A DNA stretch of 30,791 bases, from positions 1 through 30,791 of IMG/VR virus record IMGVR_UViG_3300025889_000604, one strand, 5' to 3'. The position numbers and the translations under genes were made by a program. The notes beneath the pieces were generated by a model, which saw nothing but the letters and a program-made list of their open reading frames with translations, did not search any database and had not been told where the DNA came from. This document shows, one piece after another, positions 11,979 through 21,346 of the stretch (its first letter is position 1; each line of letters opens with the position of its first letter). The DNA comes from a virus.

Positions 11979-12203
11979 ATGCGGCGCCGGATACTGGCCA
12001 ACGCTGTCGTGGACGTCATCCGCGAGGCGCCACCGGCCTCCAGAGAGCTTAGTATTTATCGCGTTGAGGCGTGGGGGAAGGAACCCCACGACTATGTGCG
12101 CGTATATGAAATTGCCGCGCGAGATGCTAATATGGCCGCTCGCGAGGGGTTAGATCGTTTCACAGAAGAAATTGGCGATCTGTTAGACAAGCAGGAACAC
12201 TGA
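11979..12203 (+). CDS. Small hypothetical phage protein
   Basis: This encodes 74 residues starting MRRRILANAVVDVIREAPPA. GGGGGCAAGAAG precedes the ATG at 11979; the frame is open further upstream but that region is the terminase gene. It reads as a basic N-terminal helix, a beta stretch (ELSIYRVEAWGKEPHDYVRV) and an acidic C-terminal helix (REGLDRFTEEIGDLLDK). The spacing to the portal gene is one base. The function is unknown. Confidence 0.7.
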   Translation: MRRRILANAVVDVIREAPPASRELSIYRVEAWGKEPHDYVRVYEIAARDANMAAREGLDRFTEEIGDLLDKQEH

Positions 12204-12204
12204 C

Positions 12205-14640
12205 ATGCCGATGACGCCGGGGCTCAATCCCAATCTCCGCCTCCAGCAGGATGAGCCGGAGGCGGGGCTCGCGCCGGCGGAAGATGTCGTAATTGAAATT
12301 TCTGAAGGCAGCCCAAAGATCGACACCGACGACCGCGGCAACATTATGCGGATCGAGCACGACGATGGATCCGTCAGCCTGTCACTTGACGGCAAACCAA
12401 TTGAGGAGGCATCAAGAGCCGAGCGGGCGCAGGAGTGGTTTGCCAACCTGGTCGATGACATTGACGCCGGAACGCTTAACCTGATCGCCGACGACCTCCT
12501 GCGCGGCGTGCGGGATGACATTGAAAGCAGGAAGGACTGGATTGAGGATCGGGCGCAGGGCATAAAGCTCCTCGGCCTCACCGTCGAAATCCCCGGGCTA
12601 CAGGGCGCCACCGACGGAGCCCCGGTTGAGGGCATGAGCCGCGTCCGCCACCCGCTTTTGCTTGAGGCCGTCCTCCGCTTTCAGGCGAATAGCCGATCCG
12701 AGATGCTGCCGACCGACGGGCCGGTGAAGGTGCGCGTCGACAGTATCGGCACAACGATCCAGACGGACTTTCTGGCGGACGCGCTGGAAAAGGATTTCAA
12801 TGCCTACCTCACCGCTGTCGCCAAAGAATACTATCCTGATACTGACAGGATGTTGTTTATGCTGGGTTTCGGCGGGACCGCATTCAAGAAGGTTTACTTC
12901 TGCCCCTTGCGCGGTCGCCCGGTCAGCGAAACGGTGGATGCGGATGACCTCATCGTTAACAATTCCGCGACGACCCTTCAGGACGCCAAGCGGATAACGC
13001 ATCGCGTTTACGCCAAGGCGTCGACGGTGCGCAGGCTGCAAATCCTTGGCGTCTACCGCGACATTGATCTGGCGACGCCAATGTTCGAGGCGCATGACGC
13101 CGTGCAGAGGGAGAAAGCCGAGCAGCAAGGCATTGCCGTCGAGGCGCGTAATCCGGAGGATCGTGAGCGCGAGATTTATGAAATTTACTGCGAGCTCGAT
13201 ATCCCCGGCTTTGAGCATAAATACAGGGGCCAGCTCACCGGACTTGAAATCCCGTATCGCGTAACTATCGATTTGTCTTCCCGGGAAGTCCTTTCCATTG
13301 TCAGAAATTATGACGAGCCAACGGGCGACGAAGGCGACGAGTTGCCGGAGGCGCGCCAGAACTTTGTCAAATACACATTTGTGCCCGGCATGGGCTTCTA
13401 CGATATCGGCCTTCTCCACATCCTCGGGAACACGACCAACGCCGTGACGGCGGCGTGGCGCGAAATGCTCGACGCCGGCATGTATGCCAATTTCCCCGGC
13501 TTCCTGATGGCCGACACCGGCGCCCGCCAGAACACGAACATCTTCCGCGTTCCGCCCGGCGGTGGCGCCCTTGTGAAGACGGGCGGCCTGCCGATCAATC
13601 AGGCGATCATGCCGCTCCCATACAAGGAGCCGGGCGGCGCCATGATGACGCTGGTCAGCAACATGGTCGAGACAGGGCAGCGCGTTGGGGGAACGGCGGA
13701 GCTGGCCGTTGGCGAGGGGCGGCAGGACGCCCCGGTCGGGACGACGCTGGCTTTGATCGATCAGGCGACAAAGGTTATGAACGCGGTCCATAAGCGGATG
13801 CATGCCGCGCAGGCGGATGAGTTCCAGCTAATGTTGCGCTGCTTCAGGGAGCATCCAAATAGTTTCTGGAAGAAGTTGCGCGGGCCATCGCTTGAGTGGA
13901 ACGAGAGCATCTTCAATCAGGCGATCAACAATTACGAGCTCGTTCCGCAAGCGGACCCAAACACTGCAAGCCACACCCAGCGCGTAATGAAGATCATGGC
14001 GCTTAAGCAGCTGCAACAGGCGAACCCGAGCATGTATGACGCCGTGGCAATTGATCGCGCCGCCATGAAGGCGATGGGGTGGAGCAACCCTGAGCAATTC
14101 ATTGCCGCGCCGTCTGCGCCTGTGCCGCCGCCCGAGGCGCAGGCAAAAATGGCTGAGCTGCAAATCAAGAAGCAGGAAGCAGACACAAAGCAGATGCTGG
14201 CGCAGGCCGAGGTCGCCAAAATCCAGAGCGAGATGGGCGCCGCCGGGCAGGACGGCCAGCAGCTTGATCCCAATAAGATTATCGACATCCAGATGAAGCA
14301 GGCCGAGATCCGCCAGAAGGAAATGGACCTTGAATTGAAGCGCATGGAACTTGAGCAGGCGATGCGGCAATCCGGCATGGACATGCAAATGCAGCAGGCC
14401 GACATCACCGCCAAAATGCGCCAGAACCTGATCGACCAGAAGGACAATGAGCTGGACAACTGGAACCGGCAAAAGGATCGCGAGAGCTCTGAGCGCATTG
14501 CGGCGGTGAAGCTGGCGCAGGACGTCATGAAGACGCCGGGCGGCTACGCCGAGATGAAGAAGATCCTTAGCCCTGATTTGCTAAGGACGCTTGAGAGCAG
14601 GGAAGACACGCCTCCTCCGAGCATTTCCGGGCTGGAGTAA
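12205..14640 (+). CDS. Portal protein
   Basis: This 811-residue protein should form the head's dodecameric DNA portal and the terminase dock. It follows the large terminase with one small gene between. Residues about 95-200 (WIEDRAQGIKLLGL, RVRHPLLLEAVLRFQANSRS) and about 370-500 (FYDIGLLHILGNTTNAVTAA, FRVPPGGGALVKTG, ELAVGEGRQDAPVGTT) fit the podovirus portal family. The last 160 residues hold a long Gln/Met/Lys/Glu-rich coiled coil (KMAELQIKKQEADTKQ onward), the expected barrel or tail extension. AGGAAC precedes the ATG. The size is typical of short-tailed phage portals. Confidence 0.88.
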   Translation: MPMTPGLNPNLRLQQDEPEAGLAPAEDVVIEISEGSPKIDTDDRGNIMRIEHDDGSVSLSLDGKPIEEASRAERAQEWFANLVDDIDAGTLNLIADDLLRGVRDDIESRKDWIEDRAQGIKLLGLTVEIPGLQGATDGAPVEGMSRVRHPLLLEAVLRFQANSRSEMLPTDGPVKVRVDSIGTTIQTDFLADALEKDFNAYLTAVAKEYYPDTDRMLFMLGFGGTAFKKVYFCPLRGRPVSETVDADDLIVNNSATTLQDAKRITHRVYAKASTVRRLQILGVYRDIDLATPMFEAHDAVQREKAEQQGIAVEARNPEDREREIYEIYCELDIPGFEHKYRGQLTGLEIPYRVTIDLSSREVLSIVRNYDEPTGDEGDELPEARQNFVKYTFVPGMGFYDIGLLHILGNTTNAVTAAWREMLDAGMYANFPGFLMADTGARQNTNIFRVPPGGGALVKTGGLPINQAIMPLPYKEPGGAMMTLVSNMVETGQRVGGTAELAVGEGRQDAPVGTTLALIDQATKVMNAVHKRMHAAQADEFQLMLRCFREHPNSFWKKLRGPSLEWNESIFNQAINNYELVPQADPNTASHTQRVMKIMALKQLQQANPSMYDAVAIDRAAMKAMGWSNPEQFIAAPSAPVPPPEAQAKMAELQIKKQEADTKQMLAQAEVAKIQSEMGAAGQDGQQLDPNKIIDIQMKQAEIRQKEMDLELKRMELEQAMRQSGMDMQMQQADITAKMRQNLIDQKDNELDNWNRQKDRESSERIAAVKLAQDVMKTPGGYAEMKKILSPDLLRTLESREDTPPPSISGLE

Positions 14641-14644
14641 GCCA

Positions 14645-17600
14645 ATGATCAAGGATACCCGCACGCCTCCCGTGAAGTTGCTCGAAGACGAGTATCCCAC
14701 GCACTACCTGCCGCATGTCGGCAGGCAGGTGATGGAGAGCGGTGGCGCCCCAAAACAGCTTCCTCCCATTGATGTTGGGGCCATTGCGCCTCAATACAAA
14801 GAGCCCCCAAAGCCCGTCGTATCTGACATGATGCAAAACCAAATTGCCGAAATTGGCGACAGGGAAATTGCAAAAGGGCTTGCAAAATACGGTCGTGGAC
14901 CTCTTGTTTCTTCCAATGTCGGGATGCCGCTGAAGGCCGGGCCGGAGCAGTCTTTCTGGGAAAAGGCTAGAGACAAAATGCTGGGGCTGGACTATGGCCG
15001 CCCGTCCGTTGAGCGCCGTCAGGCCGTGGAGGGCATAGGAAGCGCTATAGAAGCAGCCAAGCTTGCTGCATATGCGTACCCGGCGACCCGCGCCCCAATG
15101 GGTGTTTTTGATTTTACAAAGTCGGTAGCGGAAGGACGACCAATTGAGGCGTCTCTGGCGTCCGCTTTTTTGCCGGGCGGTAAATACGCCAAATACGCAG
15201 GCGCGGCTTTGGCCAGCCAAGCCGGGCCGGAAGAGGCCAAAGCCACCTTCATTGGCGAGGCGGCTCGCCTGACGCCGTCTCTGCGCCGCGCCCTTGAGCT
15301 TTCACGCAAGTATCTGAACGTTGATCGCCCGCAGGACGTCTGGCGGCAATACGACTGGGCTCCCGACCCCTCCGGACGCATGGTCAGCGAGCTTTCCGAC
15401 GAAGGCGCCCGCCTGATCCCGCAGGGCCTGGCCAGGTTCAGAACGGGTGAAACAATGTCTCTTGGCGACATTTTGTCGCACCCTGAGGTATATGATCGCT
15501 ACCCCTCGTCCTACACGACGAAGGTTACGCCTTATCTTCCGAAGGAAGAGGGGGAGCGCGGCTATTACTCGCCGCTTTTGGATTATATCGGCATCAATGA
15601 GCGGCTTGGTGACCGCCAGCTAATGAAAACGCTGCTTCATGAGCATCAGCACCGCATCCAGAACATTGAAGGCATGTCGCCGGGTGCGCGGACTGAGATG
15701 TTTAAGGGACCTGAGGCCGTCGCCCGGCCTCATGAGGAGCGGCTGTCCCAGCTCCTTGGCGCCATGAAGCTTCAGGAGATTATGCGGGAGAACCCCGGCA
15801 TTGATCCGCTCGATGCGAAAGTTATTGCCGGGGCCAGAGGCATCCCGATTGTCGGCGGCTCTACTCATCACACGCACAAGGGCGCGGAGGAGTTGGCTCA
15901 AGAGGCAGAGTTTTTGCGCCGTGGCATAGACGATATTTACGCGACGCACCCAACGGCGCATGAGCAGTATCTCCGCACGCTTGGAGAGTGGTCAGCCCGC
16001 CTGCCCGGCGAGCGTCTTGAGCTGACGATGCCTGAGCGCCGCGTCCGTTTTCCGTTTGACCCCAATTACCCGGTGAATGTTTTGCCGGTAACATCGAGGC
16101 CGCTCGGAAACCTTCCTGGCCCCCGGTGGGAAGCAGAGCGCGAGCGGGCGATTGAGCTGGCTCGCCAGCTTCGTCGTGAGCCGTTGCCGGCAGAGCCGCG
16201 CCCATCTCTCTCCCCTGAGCAAGAGGCTCTTGAGGAAGACATGATGCAGTTCGCCCTTGAGGCCGAGGCGCGCAAGCGGGCCGGGGTTCCGCCGCCAGCC
16301 TTTGGCCCTGCGCTCTTGCCGACCATCAAGAAGGCAGGCGGTGGACCGATTGCAAAGCTTCTCGGCAAGCTTTTGCCCGAGGGATCAGGCTATGTGCCGC
16401 GCAAGGGGTTCCCGGGCGTCGTCAATCTCCCCGGCATTGGCCGCGTCGAGCCGCGACCCATCGAGCCGATTGAAAGCATTTCCCGGCGCTTTGCCGGCCC
16501 CGCGCACGACGCCCCGGTCGTCCCGATCAACCCGGAGTTTTCCGAGCGCGTCGCCCGCGAATATGAAGGCATGCGGCACGCGCCAAAAGACCCCGTTGTG
16601 CGCCGCGCCTTTGAGGCCCTGGCGGATGAGACAATGGCGCAGTATCGCGCCGCAAAGGATCTCGGGCTGGACATCAGGTTCCTGAAACCCGGGCAGGCGG
16701 ACCCCTACGCGGCAAGCCCGGGCCTTGGATACGAGGACATTGTCAATCGCGGCCGCCTGTTCGTGTTCCCGACCGAGCAGGGCTTCGGCAGCACGGGCGG
16801 CCTGAACGCAACCAACGTTCTCCTGAAGGGCGCGGGGCAAGTGGGCGACAAGCCGGATGCGGTCGTCAACGACGCCTTCCGCGTCATCCACGATCTTTAC
16901 GGGCACTTTGGCCCCGGCAACCCGTTCTTCCGCGCCCCGGGCGAGGAGCGGGCGTATCAGCTGCACAAACGCATGTTCTCGCCTGAGGCCGTGCCGGCGT
17001 TGGCGTCAGAAACGCGCGGGCAGAACAGCTGGGTTAATTTTGGCCCGATGGCCGAGCGCAATCGCGCCGCCTCCGGCGCGGAAACCCATTACGCTGATCA
17101 AAAGACGGGCGTGATGGCGCCGTGGGCGACGGAAGAGCCTCCGCCTGTTGGTGCGGATATTGAGCAGTTTATTCTCAACAAAAGAGAGAGCGGCGGCCGC
17201 GCCAAATACGAAGGTGGCGGCAAGGCGGCGCTGATCGGAGCCGCCTTGAAGGCCGCAGAGGAGTTCATCCCCTACACCAAAAGGATGTTCTTCACTCACA
17301 ATATTGACCCGCTAAATCTTAAAAGGGCCATCGAAACCGGCGGATTGCCGGCGCCAAGCATGGCGGTATCAACGCCGACAACCAGTGATCTTTCTGATTT
17401 CGGTCCGATTGCCCTTGTCGGCAAGCCTGAGAAATTTAGCCCAACGGCCAAGTCGCCCGTTTATGGGCAGGATATCTGGTCGCCTCGCGTTCCGAATACG
17501 AGGGAATATGAGCGCACCATGTTCTCGCCCAGTGACCCCAATGCATTTGAGGGCCGGGGATTTTTCAGCATGCTGCATGATCGCCCGATGCCTGGCACAA

Positions 17601-19543
17601 TGGAAAATTTGCTCGCCGAGATGAACGCCAGGCCCGTTATTGGCGGGGAGTTCATGCTGCCTGGAGCCAAGCGTCCGGATGAGGCGGACGTTGGTTATAT
17701 TATATCTACCCTGACGCCTCGATACAAAACAATGCAGGATCTTCAGGCCGCCCGCGAGCGGCTTGTGCCGCCCGGAATTTTTGGCCAGCGACTTTTTGAC
17801 GTCAGCAGGGAGCACGCAGCGCTCTCAGAGGCCTTGGGCGGTCGGGGCAAGGCGGACGATCACTTTGGCCACGCTATTCTTGACGCCATAGAGGCCCGCC
17901 GGGCTGCCGAACCGGGGCAGAGGGGTCTGCCGTTTTTTTCGCGAATACGCTCTCATTACCCGGAAATATCGCCCGAGCAGGAAAAACGCGTTGGGCGGCA
18001 CATCACAAGTCTTGCGGAGATGCCTGCGAAATATTTCGAGGCCAAGCCCGGGCGCGCGGTTAGTTTGTCGGATGAGTTTGTCGGCGCCGCTATCCCGGCT
18101 TCGAGGGCCAGCGAGCTGGGGCCGCTTCTTGAGCGCGCCGGCATTCGTCGAATTGAGCAGTATGATCCGGTGCGGTCAAACATGGGAACAACTATTATGG
18201 AGCGTTTCCCTGAGGCCGGATTTGCGTCAGGGGGCGTTGTGCCGCGCGCGGACGACGATGACTTCTTCCGCCGCATGGCTTTGTGGACCTATGCGGTTGC
18301 GCCGCTGTTTGCCGGGCCGCGAGATGTGCGTCGCCATGGTTTTGCAGGCGGCGGAAAAATTATTGAGCAAGCGATCAAGGCGGCAAAGCTTATTACGTCG
18401 GAAGGCAAGCCAACCGTTCGTGGTATGGTTAATGAGGCACCGCTTTTCCCTGACGTCTACAAAAACCCTCGACTGCTGGCTGAGGAAGCCGAAAGCCGCG
18501 TCGCCCCCGAGGATCCGTTGCTGAAGCGCCTGTGGGGCGTCACCCGGGAAGACATGTTTAACATTGCTGGCTCGCGCCCGGGCAATAGGGAGCCTGTCCT
18601 GGCCGCCGGCTCGGCAAATCCCCGCGGAGTTAATTACGCCGCAGAAGGCGTCATGGTTCCTGAAAACGCCGGGCGCCTGCAAAGCATTTTGGAAGAAGGG
18701 CGCAAGCAGCCAGGGTTAAGAACAGGCATGATGCCGTGGTATTACATGGACCCGGTTCATGCGCGTCTTGAGCAGATGTTCGATCCCGACGAGGCGCGCA
18801 ACAGATACAATCTCCTGAACACGTCGATTGCGATGATGTCGCCGGCCAGTAGCGTGCCGACGGAAATCAATCGCGGCCTCGGGGCATATCATCTTGCGCT
18901 GCAGGGGCGATTTGAGGACTTTATTCGCGGAGGCGGCAAGCCCAGTGAAGCCATTGGGGGCATTCTTCCGGCATACATGCGTGAGCGCATGCTTGGGCAC
19001 AAGGTTCACTCAACGTCGCAAGCTGGCCCCTGGGAGAGATACATGCGAACGGGCGTCGTCGACATGGGCAGCCCAAAGGTGACGCTGTATGCGCAATCAT
19101 CCGGTGTGCCGGCCACTGGTTTTCAGACCAGGCTTCCGGTGCCCGACGCACATTACACGCGCATCCTCGGCATGCCGGATGTCCGCAGGACAGCGGACCC
19201 GGCAGTTTCCATGAAAATGAACGAGTATCGCCCCGTCGGCCCGTGGTTCCGCGAAGAGGTTGCAAGGCCGCTTGAGATGGAGGCCGTTCCTGCGCAGGCG
19301 CTACTGTGGGGGACGGGGTCCGGAGCCACTGGTGTGGATAGCCCAATTGGGGCGCCGAAGCTTGAAATGCTTTCGCAGCATATCGGAAATGTTGCGCGTC
19401 ACTATCGCGTTTCCCCCGAGACGGCGAGAGACCTCATCCTGCAAGGCACGCTTTATTCAAGCGGCGGCTCTGTAATCAATCGCGCTCTTGATGTAGTATC
19501 CAATCTTCCACGTCATCAGGTGGAGCCGGGGACGCCCGGGTAA
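14645..19543 (+). CDS. Giant multi-domain polyvalent virion protein
   Basis: This 1632-residue protein starts at 14645 (GGAG eleven bases upstream) right after the portal. It has several segments matching large polyvalent protein-associated domains, found in phage proteins thought to be ejected with the DNA: (1) HEHQH (332-336) in a LLHEHQHRIQNIEG context, a possible HExxH zinc-protease-like site; (2) about 740-800, DAFRVIHDLYGHFG then ETRGQNSWVN; (3) from about 882, THNIDPLNLKRAIETGGLPA; (4) a C-terminal region (about 1450-1600) with HKVHSTSQAGP and VPAQALLWGTGSG. Short Gly-doublet linkers (FASGGVV, FAGGGKI, YEGGGKA) separate them. It is probably an internal virion protein entering the host. 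Catalytic activity is unproven. Confidence 0.85.
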   Translation: MIKDTRTPPVKLLEDEYPTHYLPHVGRQVMESGGAPKQLPPIDVGAIAPQYKEPPKPVVSDMMQNQIAEIGDREIAKGLAKYGRGPLVSSNVGMPLKAGPEQSFWEKARDKMLGLDYGRPSVERRQAVEGIGSAIEAAKLAAYAYPATRAPMGVFDFTKSVAEGRPIEASLASAFLPGGKYAKYAGAALASQAGPEEAKATFIGEAARLTPSLRRALELSRKYLNVDRPQDVWRQYDWAPDPSGRMVSELSDEGARLIPQGLARFRTGETMSLGDILSHPEVYDRYPSSYTTKVTPYLPKEEGERGYYSPLLDYIGINERLGDRQLMKTLLHEHQHRIQNIEGMSPGARTEMFKGPEAVARPHEERLSQLLGAMKLQEIMRENPGIDPLDAKVIAGARGIPIVGGSTHHTHKGAEELAQEAEFLRRGIDDIYATHPTAHEQYLRTLGEWSARLPGERLELTMPERRVRFPFDPNYPVNVLPVTSRPLGNLPGPRWEAERERAIELARQLRREPLPAEPRPSLSPEQEALEEDMMQFALEAEARKRAGVPPPAFGPALLPTIKKAGGGPIAKLLGKLLPEGSGYVPRKGFPGVVNLPGIGRVEPRPIEPIESISRRFAGPAHDAPVVPINPEFSERVAREYEGMRHAPKDPVVRRAFEALADETMAQYRAAKDLGLDIRFLKPGQADPYAASPGLGYEDIVNRGRLFVFPTEQGFGSTGGLNATNVLLKGAGQVGDKPDAVVNDAFRVIHDLYGHFGPGNPFFRAPGEERAYQLHKRMFSPEAVPALASETRGQNSWVNFGPMAERNRAASGAETHYADQKTGVMAPWATEEPPPVGADIEQFILNKRESGGRAKYEGGGKAALIGAALKAAEEFIPYTKRMFFTHNIDPLNLKRAIETGGLPAPSMAVSTPTTSDLSDFGPIALVGKPEKFSPTAKSPVYGQDIWSPRVPNTREYERTMFSPSDPNAFEGRGFFSMLHDRPMPGTMENLLAEMNARPVIGGEFMLPGAKRPDEADVGYIISTLTPRYKTMQDLQAARERLVPPGIFGQRLFDVSREHAALSEALGGRGKADDHFGHAILDAIEARRAAEPGQRGLPFFSRIRSHYPEISPEQEKRVGRHITSLAEMPAKYFEAKPGRAVSLSDEFVGAAIPASRASELGPLLERAGIRRIEQYDPVRSNMGTTIMERFPEAGFASGGVVPRADDDDFFRRMALWTYAVAPLFAGPRDVRRHGFAGGGKIIEQAIKAAKLITSEGKPTVRGMVNEAPLFPDVYKNPRLLAEEAESRVAPEDPLLKRLWGVTREDMFNIAGSRPGNREPVLAAGSANPRGVNYAAEGVMVPENAGRLQSILEEGRKQPGLRTGMMPWYYMDPVHARLEQMFDPDEARNRYNLLNTSIAMMSPASSVPTEINRGLGAYHLALQGRFEDFIRGGGKPSEAIGGILPAYMRERMLGHKVHSTSQAGPWERYMRTGVVDMGSPKVTLYAQSSGVPATGFQTRLPVPDAHYTRILGMPDVRRTADPAVSMKMNEYRPVGPWFREEVARPLEMEAVPAQALLWGTGSGATGVDSPIGAPKLEMLSQHIGNVARHYRVSPETARDLILQGTLYSSGGSVINRALDVVSNLPRHQVEPGTPG

Positions 19544-19560
19544 TCTGGCCGGAGTAACAA

Positions 19561-20634
19561 ATGTCTAACCTTGCCAAAAAGGCCCGCGAGGCCATGAAAT
19601 CAAAGGCTCGTCAGTGGGCGGGAGCCAAGGACCAAAAGGTCGACAGCTCCGATTGGTCTCCCGCAGAGCCAATCAATGCCGACGTAAAAACCGGCATGCG
19701 CCCGGTGTCACGCCGCGCTTATAAGTCCGGCGGCAAGGTTGAGGGCGACAGCTACGCAAAGCAAATTGTCAATCGCAATGTCAAAGAGGCGAACGAAAGC
19801 CGTCCGGGCATCAAGCATGTTGGCGGCATGAAGGCTGGCGGCCGAACAAAAAAGAACATCGGCGGCGTCCTGGAAAAAATCAGTCCGGCCTACAGCCTGC
19901 TGCGATCTGCGCAGCGCGGCGGCCGCGATGAAGAACGCGACGCAGGCGAGCAGATGAAGGGAGCCATGATGGCTAACCTCGCCAATCGCAAATCAGGCGG
20001 CGGCGTTAAAGACAAAAAGGCTCTCGGGGCAATTGACCCATCCGCCAAACGAGAGGCGGCGGGGCACTATAAAAAGGGCGGCGAAGCCAAACCCCCGCAG
20101 GCCGCCAGCCGCATGAGGCGCGCAACGGGCGGCGCCGCGTTGGACGTTGCCGGCATGAAGAAGGCGGGAAAGAAGCACGCCTCCGGAAAGGGCAAGACCA
20201 ACATCAATATTGTTATTGCCGCGGGGAAGGGCCAAGGCATGCCTCCGGCTGATGTAATGGCGCCGCCGGCGGCAATGCCGATGCCGATGCCGCCGCCGCC
20301 AATGGCTGGGCCGCCGGCTGCAGCCATGCCGCCTATGCCTCCAATGCCGCCCGCCGGAGCTGGCCCCATGCCCCCAATGCCGCCCGTTCCGGGCCGCAAG
20401 GCCGGGGGGCGCATCACCAAGGCCGCCAGCTCCTACAAAGACATGAAAGCCGGGGCGGCAAGCGGCGAGGGGCGTCTGCAAAAGACCGAAATCGCCCGAC
20501 GCCACAAGGATGCCCCCGCCCGCAAGTCCGGGGGGCGCATTAGCAAGGTGGCCAAGTCCTATAAGGATATGACCGCTGGCGCCGCAAGCGGCGAGGGGCG
20601 CCTTCAGAAAACCGATATTGCGAAGGCAAAGTAG
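19561..20634 (+). CDS. Gly-doublet, Pro/Met-rich virion-associated protein
   Basis: This encodes 357 residues, highly basic with low complexity. It repeats Lys-x-GG units (YKSGGKV, MKAGGRT, RKSGGGV, KKGGEA, RKAGGRI). Residues about 227-278 are a Pro/Met run (PMPMPPPPMAGPP and related). Two 34-residue repeats follow at 279-312 and 321-354. The first 45 residues form a Lys-rich amphipathic helix. The Lys-x-GG units are like those of the giant upstream protein and of small proteins downstream, so they may be a shared virion-assembly or membrane-contact signal. I recognise no domain. It follows the giant gene by 17 bases. Confidence 0.8.
   Translation: MSNLAKKAREAMKSKARQWAGAKDQKVDSSDWSPAEPINADVKTGMRPVSRRAYKSGGKVEGDSYAKQIVNRNVKEANESRPGIKHVGGMKAGGRTKKNIGGVLEKISPAYSLLRSAQRGGRDEERDAGEQMKGAMMANLANRKSGGGVKDKKALGAIDPSAKREAAGHYKKGGEAKPPQAASRMRRATGGAALDVAGMKKAGKKHASGKGKTNINIVIAAGKGQGMPPADVMAPPAAMPMPMPPPPMAGPPAAAMPPMPPMPPAGAGPMPPMPPVPGRKAGGRITKAASSYKDMKAGAASGEGRLQKTEIARRHKDAPARKSGGRISKVAKSYKDMTAGAASGEGRLQKTDIAKAK
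20395..20622 (+). repeat. Tandem 102-base repeat encoding 34 residues
   Basis: Two copies (20395-20496 and 20521-20622) sit in the 3' end of the Gly-doublet gene, separated by 24 bases. Both encode RK[AS]GGRI[TS]K, then SYKDM, AGAASGEGRLQKT and an Ile-Ala end. The protein copies differ at about seven positions and the DNA at more, many synonymous, which suggests purifying selection on the repeat. Confidence 0.9.
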
Positions 20635-20656
20635 ATACAGCGGCCACTCGCTGTAA

Positions 20657-20696
20657 GGGGTCGGAGGCCTTGACCCCCTTCTCGGCTTCCGACCCC
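20657..20696 (+). other. Long hairpin after the Gly-doublet gene
   Basis: A 13-bp stem (GGGGTCGGAGGCC with GGCTTCCGACCCC, one G-T wobble; arms 20657-20669 and 20684-20696) with a 14-base loop. No T run follows. It is 22 bases past the stop and 18 bases before the next start. It may be a processing site or a weak terminator. Confidence 0.75.
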
Positions 20697-20714
20697 GACC
20701 AATAGGGGGATATT

Positions 20715-20930
20715 GTGGCTACTTACACGCGCAACAATATGTTTGCTCAGGAACTTGAGCGGCTGATAGATGCAGAAGTCGAGAGGATGAAAGAGAACGT
20801 TTCTTTGGGATTTGTGGAAAATTTCAGCGACTACAAATACGTCGCCGGAAAGTTGGCGGGGCTTCGCTCTGTCAAGGACCTGATGGCCGAGGCTTCGGCT
20901 ATCTGTGATGGCAAACCGCGCGAAAACTAA
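20715..20930 (+). CDS. Small hypothetical phage protein (GTG start)
   Basis: This encodes 71 residues from a GTG at 20715, with AGGGGGAT four bases upstream; the next in-frame ATG is eight codons on and lacks a comparable site. The sequence is helical and acidic (FAQELERLIDAEVERMKENV, FSDYKYVAGKLAGLRSVKDL). Similar small genes occur between portal and scaffold genes of podoviruses; a head-assembly role is inference. Confidence 0.75.
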   Translation: MATYTRNNMFAQELERLIDAEVERMKENVSLGFVENFSDYKYVAGKLAGLRSVKDLMAEASAICDGKPREN

Positions 20931-20941
20931 GGGGTGAGCGC

Positions 20942-21334
20942 ATGACTAACCTGATAATGGATCACGAAGGCGATCCAAAGCAAAAGCTTATCGATGCCCT
21001 TGGCGACTTGTCGGAAATTGAGTTGTTCAACAACAAAATTCTTGTCGCCGTTTACATCAGGCCGGAGAAAACAAAGAGCGGCCTGTATCTCAGCGACAAA
21101 TATCGCGATGAAGATCGGTTCCAGGGGAAGGTTGGCCTGCTTGTTGGCGCCGGCCCGGATGCCTTTGCCGACGAAAATGGCGCGTGGTTTCGCGGAACCA
21201 GCTTCAATCTTCATGACTGGCTTGTTTTCAGGCCATCTGACGGTTGGAGCATCACAGTAAATGGCGTTTTGTGCCGCGTTTTGTCGGACACAAACGTTCA
21301 GATGCGCATTCAGTCTCCCGACGCAGCGTGGTAA
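20942..21334 (+). CDS. GroES-like co-chaperonin protein
   Basis: This encodes 130 residues. The core has GroES/cpn10 architecture: NNKILVAVYIRPEKTKSGLY then LSDKYRD, QGKVGLLVGAGPDAF, then HDWLVFRPSDGWSITVNGVL and CRVLSDTNVQMRI. This parallels cpn10's opening strand, mobile-loop KT-GG-I-(L/I) motif, the GKV-AVGPG strand and the C-terminal D-I strand. By analogy with T4 gp31 it would cap the host GroEL and help fold a capsid protein; it is encoded among head genes, fitting this. The putative mobile loop (KTKSGLY) has a single Gly where bacterial GroES has two. The ATG follows GGGGTGAG. Confidence 0.78.
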   Translation: MTNLIMDHEGDPKQKLIDALGDLSEIELFNNKILVAVYIRPEKTKSGLYLSDKYRDEDRFQGKVGLLVGAGPDAFADENGAWFRGTSFNLHDWLVFRPSDGWSITVNGVLCRVLSDTNVQMRIQSPDAAW

Positions 21335-21346
21335 TGGAGAAAAGTA

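Noticed and set aside
12598-13803. A 401-codon minus-strand frame opposite the portal gene
   Set aside because: The product is His/Arg-rich without any family signature and the plus-strand portal protein is well supported; a shadow of codon bias.
20227-20394. Pro/Met-rich codon run as a microsatellite or CRISPR-like array
   Set aside because: The units (CCGCC, ATGCC) are irregular and maintain frame, so it is a low-complexity coding stretch; no spacers are present.
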